From contig JADGJA010000206.1 in the NCBI GenBank assembly GCA_027596035.1, forward strand, positions 1-30,383: a DNA stretch of 30,383 nucleotides, read 5' to 3'. The DNA is from Thoreauomyces humboldtii. Lineage: Eukaryota > Chytridiomycota > Chytridiomycetes > Spizellomycetales > Powellomycetaceae. The notes under the pieces were generated by a model. The model made no database searches and was not told the origin of the DNA. It was given only the letters and a program-made list of their open reading frames with translations. Numbering within the stretch: the stretch's first letter is position 1; every line of letters begins with the position of its first letter. A program made the position numbers and the translations under genes. This document shows, in pieces, positions 21,260-30,383 of the stretch.

Positions 21260-22230
21260 ATAGAGTGCAAGTAAAAGAGATAGAGTGCAAGGGGAAGCTT
21301 GCCAATAAGGATCCCTCGTTCGCGGTGATCGGATATCTCGCTATCGCCTGCTGCGCACGCAGTGGAAAAGATGATTGTGTCCAGACTTCTGTAAGCCTTA
21401 AAATCTTGGTGCGCATGCTGTTCTGCTATCGTCCCAGGAGTTCGACAAGCACAGTCCGGGTCGAGTGGAGTTCTGCATGAACTGATCAAAGATTCGAAGA
21501 AGAAAACCCTGATTTGCCGGTCATGAAATAAATCTCGGTTTCGACTGCTGCGCACGCGTGAAAGAGGATCGTATCGAGTCTTCGAATCTTGCTGTTTATG
21601 CTGGGGATCGAGCCGCATCGCGCGTCGTCGGGATAAGGTTCTCAATGGACGATGATAGGTCTGCTGGTCCATGTAGAAGATCATGGTTTGCCGGTCATGG
21701 GTAATCTCGTTTCGGCTGCTGCGCACATAATGACCTGTGTAAATCCTTGGAGCCTTGAATATTGATGCTCGCTGCCAATGTCCCCGCTTTCAGCGATGGC
21801 GATGCGGGTCCTTTGACAAAGTTCTGAATAGACGGATTAGATATCCGCTGATCCATGGAGACGATCCTGATTTGCCGTTCGCCCGTCTGGAGTCTCGAAT
21901 GAGTGGGCATGCTGGGGAAGCCCCATGCGGAAGACTGGGGACCGAATCGTTGAGGGGAGGCATCGTTTTGCCTCCTGCATATCGACTGAAATGTGTAAAC
22001 CTCGGAAGCTTGATTGTTCATGCTCTTCGTTACTCCCAAGCAGGTCCAGAACCGCGATCGCCCGTTGTCAATCATATTCTGAGTGAATCGATCAGGGAGC
22101 CGCCTCCCCATGAGGAGGATCCTCGTTTGCCGCGGTCATTGATAATCCTCCGTTTCGCTTCCTGCAGAGCCGGTGGGAAAAAGTAACGTTGCTATGACCT
22201 GTGTAGCATCAATACATTTCTGCTCGTTGA
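21260..22230. repeat. degenerate tandem array, five units of about 170-255 bp
   Basis: Five diverged copies share the order: gatcctgatttgccggtcat, then aatctcg-tttcg-ctgctgcgcac, then tgacctgtgtaaat, then ccttgaat-ttgatgctc. The TTTGCCG core falls at about 21318 (as gttcgcg), 21513, 21687, 21871 and 22126. The 9-mer gctgcgcac recurs at 21350, 21547 and 21718. A minus-strand open frame (21726-21157) crosses three units and shows the same repetition (RSSRN..HDRQ), so it is probably not a true gene. A short repeat, gatagagtgcaag twice, sits at the left edge (21259-21290). Confidence 0.65.
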
Positions 22231-22915
22231 TGCTGCCGAAAAAATTCGGAAAGATCCTGGAAACCACGGATGATGGCATCTTGCTGGTGTCAGGCAGAGG
22301 TGGATGAATTCAGCTCCAGTTAGTAACCGACAGAAGCGCGATAGTGGCGGCGGATGGGGACGTGGAGGGAGTGGCAAGAGTGGACGCGAGGTTGGTCCCG
22401 GTGGGGACAGCTCTCAGTCTGCCAGCGGGTTCGAAATGGAGAGCGCAGGATCAGGGAGCCGCTACGGCATGCAAGATGCTAGCAAAGTTCAAACAGCTTG
22501 CTTCTACCAATGCGTCAGCCGATCTGTACCGCCGGTGGGCAACGTCATCTGCCTTCGGCGCTCAACGATGCTCGTGTTGGGCGTCGGGATCACGTTGTTC
22601 TGTGTGCCATGAGTGTTGGTTGCAATAGATGATGATGCGGGGGATGACGGGGTTCTGCCCGGGTGCCCATTGTTGCGATGTATCGATATCGGGAGGGCTC
22701 AAGCTGGCAAGGGGGGCGGGGGGCAGTGTGGGAAATATCTGACTGTGCGAGCCGCACAACGCAGAAAGGGTTCCCACTCCCACTGTGCACCAAAGACCAA
22801 GGCTCTAAGGACAGGCAGACAGGCTGGAAGGCCCTAAGGACAGAACATGGAAGCAACTGTACCAGTGCGATAAGAGTAACTTTTCCGAGCACAAAGAGGG
22901 TATATCTTTCCGAGG
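22231..22915. other. intergenic, no supported gene; G-rich patch
   Basis: A plus-strand frame at 22304-22612 starts with a Gly/Ser/Arg-rich stretch (GGGWGRGGSGKSG) and an overlapping frame has another plausible segment (KMLAKFKQLASTNASADLYR). Neither has flanking support, so I do not call a gene. A run of G tracts at about 22708-22728 could form a G-quadruplex on the plus strand. Confidence 0.4.
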
Positions 22916-25420
22916 TCAGGCATAAACGCCATGATCCGCTCTCCCGACCCTATAATCCAAATCCAAAACCAGATGTCCCACCTGACTAGTAGCCAGAATG
23001 TCCACCGCCCCAGCCCTCCCGATCCCCTCGACGTCCGAGTTCAACTCCTTCATGCTGTCGGCAGGTCTCAATACCTTGCTGCTCCCATACTGCACGACCC
23101 TGGGTCCCAAGGCGGCTCTCAGTTCGTCGGGCGTAGCGTCGCACATCCCGTCCAGGATCCGAAGGAGCGGAGATCCGGCGAGAGCGTTCACGAACGCGAG
23201 GTCGTCGGACAGGAGGTACAGGGCTCGACGGGCTCCCGCGTTGGAGATGCAGGAGAGACGAAGGGAGGAGGCTAGCCATAGTGCGAGGATGAGCGAACAG
23301 CCATAACCGAACCCGAGGATGAGGCAGGATGAGGCGGCGGAGACGGTAATTCTACCGGGACCGCTGTGGGTGACCTGGAAGACTGGGAGAAAAGGGAGGT
23401 TGATGCAGGATCGGGATGAGTTGCAAAGTGCCGCCGTGCTACTCACCTTGCGTGGATAGCAATCCGAGAGCGAGCAGTCCGGATCCGAACAGGGCCGAGG
23501 CGACGCCCGTGTTGTGAACTCGCAGCATGGTCATTACGCCGACCCAGGACAGCACGCGGACCGACCGGACCTGTCCAAAGAATGGATATGTTAGCATTCC
23601 AACATTGAAAAGCGAGAGCGAGAAGACACGACTTGTACCCGGAGTATCTCGTCCAAAGTAATGCAGTCTAGCGCTAGACGTGCCGCCGTAGTAGCGTAAA
23701 ATGTCATGAGCACAAGGTCGCCGATCGTGTACGTCGCCACGGTGAGTCCCACCAATCTACGCTCAAAACTTCAGTTCTTCATCCTTGCCAGACAAAGGAG
23801 AGCGCGGTAATCTTACCCAAATAGTGACCACCACATGGTCAACGAGTCGGTGCATTCCCAGGAAAAGTTCAGCCATCGAAACAGAATGCAAGCGATGCAC
23901 AGCACAAACGTGATGGGCGGTAGTATGCTTCCAGTGGCCGTAGAGGCGAGCGTCCACCTGAGCCATCCCAAATGTTGCCCAATATACTTGACCTTTCGCC
24001 GGAAACCCCCTTTCACGGTGGTGGGAAAGAGAGATGTCATGGCCATCCAGATGAAATGCTCTATGGACTTCCAGCGCTCGGTGTCCGAGTCGTTACTTTT
24101 CTCGATCAAGTAAAGCAAAGTGACGCTCCGGTAAGCTGAAGTTTTGAACAGTTCAATCGCGTGATGCGTGTGCTCTTACATGGCGAGATGTCGATTGGCC
24201 AGCATCGAGTCCAGTTCCGACTTCATAGACTCGAACGATATCACTGTTCCGTTCACGATTCCGTGTCGAGTAAGATTATAGCATCCACTCCAGTCAAGTA
24301 CTTCCTGAAAGCTCATCTCGACGTCGGCCGGGCACGTGACGGCACGATCGTAGAACGCGCACGAGATTCCGTTCTCCTGCTCGTTTTCCTCTCCTCCAGA
24401 CATATCCTCCGCCACCAGATTCGTGTTGTTCCCTCCTGGTGATCCACCTTCTCTATCGTCGTATCCCATCACTTGCAACCTTAACGTCATCAGATCCGTC
24501 ACCAGAACCGAGGGGGAACCATCCGGTGACTCCACCTCCGGAGCACCCAGCGGTTGACACTCATGTCCCAATGCTCTCCCTCTCCTCACGAACCCCATGA
24601 CAGATCGAGGTGCACCGGCGACGCACACCGTGATCCTCTTCTCCCTCGCCTCGGTCCTGGTCTTGACCTCCGCGGACGGAAACGCCGCATGTTCGTCCAA
24701 CACCAACGTCCCGTTGCATCGAAGTTCACTCCCCACCTTTGAACATCCCTGTCCTCTTCCATCGCACATGACCACTCCAGCCCACTCCACGTAGTGGACC
24801 CTCGCACGTCGAACGAGCTTGAGAGCGTTAACGTCGGTGAAGATCCCACGTTGGAGAGGAGACAACGAACTCTCGATTCCACCAGCGACCGTCTCTCGAA
24901 CGAGACGATGGACCATGACGGGTACGACGGGGTCCAGGTGTCGGACCTCGGGGGAAGTGCGACCTTTCCCTTCCTTCTCGAGATCCGTGAGACGAGACGC
25001 GAGATCGGTGCTGTATTCCCAGACGGGAACCACCACTACGATGGTCTTTCCGGATCTGGGTTGAACTCCGATCCATCCTCCATCCCGCTCGGTTCCGTCC
25101 AGTCTCACGATCTCGACGTCGTCCCATCCTTTTCCGAACGTGACTTTGGCTCGCTCGAACACGGTCCTCGCGTGCGTCGCGTTTCTTGGTACGACCAGTC
25201 GATAGCCGAGGGGGGATCGTACCCACTGTGAGTCCTTGGTGGCGACGAGTCGAGCCGTCAACTTGATGGCATGAGCCGATGTCGGACGCTTCGTCTTGTC
25301 CTCTAGCTTGATTGAATACGGATGCGCTGGACTCGTGGTTCGCTCCGATGATGGGGGCTCTGGACCCACTGATGTGGGCATGATTGTATTGCTGTATTTC
25401 GAAGGTTTTTTAAACCACAT
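22916..25420 (-). CDS. orphan multi-pass membrane protein with Cys-rich N-terminal half, five exons
   Basis: Exons, minus strand: 25420-24180, 24125-23817, 23756-23639, 23570-23447, 23382-22916. Phases agree and give about 752 residues (739 if the start is the second ATG, 25381). Introns 2-4 are clean GT..AG (60, 68, 64 bp). The first is uncertain: donor GTAAGA at 24179 is good, but the phase-compatible acceptor is a weak GGAG at 24126; the better CAG at 24136 gives the wrong frame. Residues 80-413 carry five sequons (NAT, NGT, NNT, NLT, NGT) and many Cys (CDGRGQGC..LRCNGT; ISCAFYDRAVTC; WSGCYNLT), as expected of a lumenal or extracellular domain. Hydrophobic segments follow (ITFVLCIACILF; LVGLTVATYTIGDLVLM; SALFGSGLLALGLL; SSCLILGFGYGCSLILALWL). 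No signal peptide is seen, so an upstream exon may be missing; the frame stays open to a TAG near 25545. Family not recognised. Confidence 0.65.
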
Positions 25421-26300
25421 GCGAGCAGCGAAACCAGCGGAGAGTGAGACTTTGGTGGTCCTCCGATCTTCACCCTTTGGTATCCCGCCCGTAACCGAAC
25501 CCGTGAAAGGGTGTCGGTCGGGGGTCGGGGGGGTCAGCCAGATTTTCTACTGTCCAAAAACGAAAGTCCGCTTTTCTTCGCAAAACCTCTCATCGACCAT
25601 CAGTCACGGTACGTACATGAACCGTTCAGTGATTATCCCAGGACAAAATCAAAATCAGAAGAACAAGATCAAGACTCGTGCAAAATAAAGTCAAAGAAAA
25701 GCGTTCGTAGAGAGGTTTTTCGGTCACATGGCAACGATGACAGAAGCGGGACTTTTCGTAACGGAAGATGGCAGAGTTCTCATGGTTTCTCAAGCGTGCT
25801 TGTTCATGACGTCCAGCGTTGACCAGCGAGTGCGGCCTGACCGTAAAGTCCGCAACGACGGGCGCCCCTGCCCTGGGCGAAGGTTGGTCGGTGTCGAAAT
25901 CTTGCTCATGCCTTACCAGTTGACATGGCGGCTGGTCCTTGATGAAAGCTACCTTCCCAAACCTCGACCAGATTTGCCCGCCAGCTGTCGCTTGCTGTTC
26001 TTGTCCAACCGATACATCTGGTCTCCACATGGGTCTCCCACAATGTGCAACACTATGTTACGACTTGCATGCGCGATCTTCGACCAGCCTTCAACACGAA
26101 CCGGCAAGGACCTCTCACTATGCTACGACGTGGGTAGTTCAGTGCCATTTCGTGACATTTGGAGCGCCTTCAAAAACAACGGAGTCGATCACCCTGTCGA
26201 AACGGTTGAGCAAAATTTCACCAAAAAGTGGACGCTGAAATTTAATACAGCGAACGACGAGAAGGAACGTTCGTTGTGCAGCCCATCTGGGCAGTTGCTG
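25421..26300. other. region upstream of the membrane-protein gene, no supported gene
   Basis: The part next to 25420 should hold the promoter or a missed first exon of the minus-strand gene. A minus-strand stretch near 25690-25630 reads SLDLVLLILILSWDN and could encode a membrane anchor, but I cannot join it to the gene by a convincing splice. A plus-strand open frame (25728-26333) runs into the tRNA gene and is rejected. A minus-strand T5 run (26223-26227) may be a Pol III stop for the tRNA, although it lies about 74 bp downstream. Confidence 0.4.
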
Positions 26301-26373
26301 AACCCACCGTGGGGGTCGAACCCACAACCTTGAGATTAAGAGTCTCACGCTCTGCCGATTGAGCTAGGCGGGC
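26301..26373 (-). tRNA. trnK(CUU): tRNA-Lys (CUU)
   Basis: The minus strand folds as a full 73-nt cloverleaf without an intron. Acceptor GCCCGCC pairs with GGTGGGT (G-U at 1:72 and 5:68). The D arm is GCTC..GAGC with A-box TAGCTCAATCGG. Anticodon stem TGAGA/TCTCA holds the loop CTCTTAA, so the anticodon is CTT, reading AAG (lysine). The T arm is GTGGG-TTCGACC-CCCAC (B box GGTTCGACC). No CCA is encoded, as usual for nuclear genes. The discriminator base is T by my count, which is unusual; a one-base error in the end is possible. Confidence 0.93.
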
Positions 26374-28928
26374 TTGGTATGCTGGGAATCGTCAAGATTG
26401 ATACTTGACCGTAATCTACGCATACTGCGGGTCGACAATAGTTGTTCACTTCAAGCTTTTAAGGGTTCCTCTGACCTTGCCGGTTGCTGCCCGGTCCCAA
26501 TGTCCGTAGCTACCGGTGATACAAGCTTCTCGCCTCCGGAAGGTGAAGTTAGCTCATTAACACCCTTTAGGAGGATGGACGGCGGCGGAAATGCCATCGC
26601 CGATTTGCGCGCCGTTCGTAGACGATTCTTTCAGCTCGGCGAAAACGTGCAAGTTTAAACAAGTGCGCGGTATATGCCAATGGGAATATCGGAGCGGCGG
26701 GTGTGTCGTGGGATTCTCGGGATGTGCGAGCCTGAGTGTCTGAGGACTGCAAAACAGGACTAGTTAAAGACGACCCGGCTACAATCAATGCTTTCAGAGA
26801 AGCGATGCGATATCAAAGAATTACACGAATCTTCATGACCTGACTTTCGCACGGCACTGGGGTTGGAAGGCCAAGGCCCGGTGGGAGCAGGTGATGTCCT
26901 GAAGACGTGGAACCGGGTAAACGGTCGCGGGACCTCCGACACCCGACGCACAAAGAGAATTGTAGGAGTTCCAGGCGTTCTAGAAGCTGCTCCCACGCTG
27001 AATGGCTGAAGCTGTTGGCCGTTGGTCCAGCGGAAGTTGAGTGTGCCATGCCTCTCAAAAGCAGCAGCAATGGGGGCATCGCGAAACAAGCCCTAGTGAG
27101 CATAGCGCGGTGTCGTTCTTGAGGAGAACAGGCGGTAGTCAGTCGGTCCCAGCCTGGTTTTGCAGCTTGACCGCGAAGGTGTTGGGAGTGCCGGGGGCGT
27201 CTGCGGGGCGTCGCTGGGACTCGTCCGGTAAATCGATGAGTCATCACGGGACGGGACACGTCACGAAACGGCAGTTCTGATGTGCAAGCCGATGCATGTG
27301 CTTTCTTCCGTTCTAGTCTTTCGGTAGATTTGAAGACCATTTCAACGACCAAGTACAAAAGAACGATGCAAGAGAACTACAGTGAACATGAAATGGAGGG
27401 ATCCACCGCCAAAGTTATGAAGCTTCACGAGCACCTAAGAGAGTAGTCTTGTTTCGAAACGATGTTGGCTCTTCGCTTGGTCGTACATGTGAAGGCCTTT
27501 CACTCATGAGGGGCAGGGTTACCGAGCGTGGTTGCGAAGAGGGCGTTGAGCTGGCAACGTCGGGTTCGATGGCAGAGATCGCGAAGGGTGACGAGGACGG
27601 CGATCGCTGCTACCTGCAACGTCCCTTCGGCTCGGAACTCTCGTGGGAAGCGTCAAAGATGGCTGGGTAAAGCGTACTAGGGTGGATTTTCGCTTTCGCG
27701 AGCGTGGGAAGGACAGAGCGCTACTATATCCGACCCACATCCGACGTCTTCAGCGAGTCAGTTGCACGGGACAGTTGAGAATTCTAGTTTCCTCCGAAGA
27801 AGTACTATTCTCGCCGGTACCCCTCGCAGATCCTAGCCCCTGGCGTGCCATGAAACTAAGCCATGGTGTAGTGTTTCCCCGCCAGGGCCACGTTGGATGC
27901 GTGAGGGCGTGCAACACCAAATCATACATGCAACCCGGTCGGTCACAACCAGCCTTCCGCACCGAGGTGCTTTAGAATGTCGGGTCGTGAACCTCCCTTG
28001 AGAGTTCCTCACCTCGGGAGAGCAGACAGATAAGTCCTTGGAATCTCTGAGAGAGAACGACGACAACCGTGAGACACAGAAAATCCAGCGCTACGAATCT
28101 GGCATGGGGCTTTCTGCTTACCTTGAATTCCGTGGGAACTTGTCTGAAGTTGCCGATGTGTACTAGATGCTCCGAATTGGGAAGGTCGAATGGGCGGCGA
28201 CTTGGGTGCATGTGCGTGCAAATAGGAAGTAACGGCTGATGTGGAATTGGGGCAGAATCTGAAATCTGACGCAAAACATCATGGTTAACATCCCAGGCGT
28301 ACCAAGCATCGGTAGCAATCTTTGTTCGCCTTTACCTGTGAGACCCTGCCATATCCATTCACTTTGCAGTGTTCGAGCGAGATCTTAACTGGGACATTTC
28401 GGGAACTGCAGAGGATTCGTTGACCACAACAGCTTGAGGTTGAAGAAGTTTTAGGATATCGGTAAGCAACGCTTTCGGTTTGATGAACGGGTAGAAATTT
28501 ACGTTTGAGCTTGCTATTGGCAGATGCGCGCAGCGGTTGAGTGGAACTGCAGATGCACGCGTCAAGTACGCGTTCGGGAGAAGAGAATGTTGCGAGAGCA
28601 TGGCCGTCTACGATGGAGTGAATTGAGGAAGCCCAGATGTACAAGTAGATGAGACGCTTCCATTCGTGCGTTGAGTGTTTGGATTGAGAGCGTGGCCGAG
28701 ACTGCCCACGATTATGTCGGGAAGTAGGAAGTAGCGTGAAATATTAGGGTTAGGGTTTTGTTGCTCCATGATGACGGTCACGAAAGAACGAATAGCTGAA
28801 GACAAGCGTGAATCGCGAGACTCGAATGGGTCTGTGTTTCGGATACGATATATTTGCGATACGAATAATGTACTCCTTCCAAGACTGTCCCCTCACCAGG
28901 AGGGTAGGATGAATGTAAGGCTCAGCTT
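26374..28928. other. long intergenic stretch, no supported gene
   Basis: Open frames occur on both strands (for example 26813-27358 and 28285-28644, both minus), but none keeps a coding character, and the alternative frames are broken by stops. Fragments such as LNFRWTNGQQLQPFS (about 27030-26985, minus) may be remains of an old coding sequence or element, but I cannot name one. A short TTAGGG tract lies at 28744-28755. Otherwise I see no RNA gene or repeat array. Confidence 0.45.
28744..28755 (+). repeat. two tandem TTAGGG units (telomere-like)
   Basis: The sequence is ttagggttaggg followed by tttt. Two units can arise by chance, but the motif equals the common fungal and animal telomere repeat. 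It may be a relic of break repair or part of a promoter box. Confidence 0.6.
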
Positions 28929-29963
28929 CTAGTTGCCCTCCTCCTTCTCGTCTCCGGTCCCCTGATGAAGTCCATCAGCGTACTGGAACGCTCCGCTCGT
29001 CTCGTGCTCGTACATGTCGAGCCCGACGACGCAGCTCTCTCTCACGACGCGATCGGGATCGTCACTGAATTTTCGTAGGACATCGAGACATTCGGGTTCG
29101 GCGATGCTTCCGAGGGCTTCGGCGCACTCGTGACGAACCATGCCTTCTTCTTTGGTGTTGGAGAGGGATCGGATGAGGGCTGGTACGCTGGCGGGGTGTT
29201 GCATCTGACCGAAAACGTAGGCTGTGATAGGTGATGAGTTGATAAGTGGATAAAAAAGAATGATGGAAACTTGTGCACATCACTTACCGATCTCGTGACG
29301 GAAGAGGGCCGAGTCGTCATCTAAACCTTCGGCAAGAGCCAATACGCTCTCCACGTCCCCTCGGTTTCTCAAAGCGAACATGGCGCGATACCGCTTGAAT
29401 AGCGGCAACTCCGGGTTGAGCAGCATGGCCTTGAGTTCTGGCGTGGTCTTGTGTTCCTCGACAGGAGGAGCAGGATCCACGGACGTGTAAGGACTCGACT
29501 GATCCTTCTCCACGGTCCTCGCCAACTCGTATCGGATGTTCTCGATGGCGAGAACACAGGTTTCCCTGACTGCTCGCTCGGGGTCGTCCAGGTAGGCTTC
29601 CAAGATGGGGAGGGACTCCTCCTTTGCGATGGCACCCATTGCCTCCGCGGCCTCGTGCCTTACCATGGGGTCTTCCTTCATGTCGCCAAGAACTGTGACG
29701 AGCGTGGGGAGGGCGGACGGATCCCGCATCTGGCCCAAGACGTAGGCAAGCTCATGCTTGAGGAGCGCGGAGGAGTCTGCGAAACCGAGGGAGATGATTT
29801 GAACTGCTTGAGGGGTTGCTAGGGATTTGAGGGTAAAGAGGGCTCGGAAACGTTTGTGAAGAGCGACGGAGGGGTCCGTGAGCTGCTGGGAGAGGTGGGC
29901 GTAGGTTTTCGGGTCAGCGGTGGGCCGTGCTGGCGTCGCGGGCGACGCTGCGGTGGGCGACAT
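28929..29963 (-). CDS. DOHH: deoxyhypusine hydroxylase, two exons
   Basis: Exon 1 is 29963-29288 and exon 2 is 29221-28929. The 66 bp phase-1 intron runs from GTAAGT to CACAG and splits the third His-Glu helix (RHEI/AYVFGQ). The product is 322 residues (human 302, yeast Lia1 325). It is a HEAT-type repeat dyad. The four His-Glu pairs that bind the di-iron centre are all present at 70-71 ([12 protein letters not shown]), 103-104 ([11 protein letters not shown]), 223-224 (LFRHEIAYVFGQ) and 256-257 ([11 protein letters not shown]). The enzyme hydroxylates the deoxyhypusine residue of eIF5A in the cytosol, completing hypusine. I chose the ATG at 29963 because the protein begins there with a usual N-terminus. 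The frame is open to an upstream ATG at 30245, but that extension is mostly a Phe/Leu run encoded by a pyrimidine-rich leader and is unlikely to be translated. Confidence 0.95.
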
Positions 29964-30383
29964 TCCTTTTGACGTTTGCGGGAGAACGAAGCTATAGGAG
30001 TGACCGGTGAAAGGTGAGTTGGCTGCTGTGAAGGCAAGAAGTATAGTAGGTCGGCTGGGAAGTGGAAAACAACAGTCGAGCAAGTTCAAGCTCTCGCAGT
30101 TGGCAAACGAGACGACGAGAGACACAAGAACGAAAAATAAGAAGAAAAAAAGAAGGAAAAAGGTCCGATCATCCGGATCATCGGGACCCCGGTCCGAATC
30201 GCAAGCGCCGACACTCTGCAGTGTCGAGCAACCACTTTCGCTCATACCCGGTGCGCTCTCATACGATGAGGGAGTGTTTATCGATGCCGTCTCGGAATTT
30301 AAGCAACTCGATCTCTAGTGCAACTAGGTTAGACAAACTGAACTGTTTGGAGAAGCTATATTGCTGTACAGTCTCTTTCCGCA
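29964..30383 (-). promoter_or_regulatory. 5' leader and promoter region of the DOHH gene
   Basis: Read on the minus strand, about 30165-30120 is a long C/T-rich tract, typical of fungal promoters and leaders upstream of housekeeping genes. No TATA box is clear. No other gene is seen up to the end of the window. Confidence 0.5.

Noticed and set aside
21157..21726. 189-codon minus-strand open frame
   Set aside because: It crosses three units of the degenerate tandem array and repeats with them; there is no independent sign of coding.
21260..22230. CRISPR-like array
   Set aside because: The units are 170-255 bp, diverged and without short identical repeats; the genome is eukaryotic.
25728..26333. 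201-codon plus-strand open frame
   Set aside because: Its 3' end runs through the tRNA-Lys gene and the peptide has no domain character; a chance frame is more likely.
29964..30245. N-terminal extension of DOHH from the ATG at 30245
   Set aside because: The extension is a Phe/Leu/Val run from a pyrimidine-rich leader, and family members start near the ATG at 29963; kept as untranslated leader.

Overview
The window is nuclear DNA from a eukaryote that builds motile cilia or flagella and has very short spliceosomal introns (about 54-106 bp, GT..AG). A zoosporic (chytrid-like) fungus would fit: intron size, a dense but intron-bearing layout, a pyrimidine-rich 5' leader, a tRNA-Lys(CUU), a short TTAGGG tract, and a giant ciliary-type gene. 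The taxon is my inference; nothing here proves it.

Layout. 1-1700: minisatellite DNA and a long direct repeat (41 bp perfect core) flanking about 1 kb. About 490-6190, minus strand: a chain of coding-looking stretches that change frame or hit stops every 40-100 codons. I read these as decayed remnants of one or more unrecognised proteins. 6840-18514, minus strand: one giant nine-exon gene whose splice phases all close, giving 3671 residues. It has a helical HEAT/ARM-like N-terminus, about 20 ASH/MSP-type (HYDIN-like) beta modules and an unrecognised C-terminus. 18515-19092: a shared divergent intergenic region with an (AT)n tract and a GGA/GGAGTA tract. 19093-20717, plus strand: a two-exon prenylcysteine oxidase-like flavoprotein. 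20718-22915: no convincing gene, but a degenerate array of five repeats (about 170-255 bp each). 22916-25420, minus strand: a five-exon orphan membrane protein with a cysteine- and sequon-bearing N-terminal part and four or five C-terminal hydrophobic segments. 26301-26373, minus strand: tRNA-Lys(CUU). 26374-28928: no supported gene. 28929-29963, minus strand: a two-exon deoxyhypusine hydroxylase with all four His-Glu iron-ligand pairs.

The intact genes do not form a pathway. They are ordinary eukaryotic neighbours: a cilium component, a prenylated-protein turnover enzyme, an orphan membrane protein and the second enzyme of hypusine synthesis on eIF5A. The least explained parts are the decayed minus-strand block at the left, the repeat array near 21.3-22.2 kb, the orphan membrane protein, and the HEAT-plus-ASH architecture of the giant protein.
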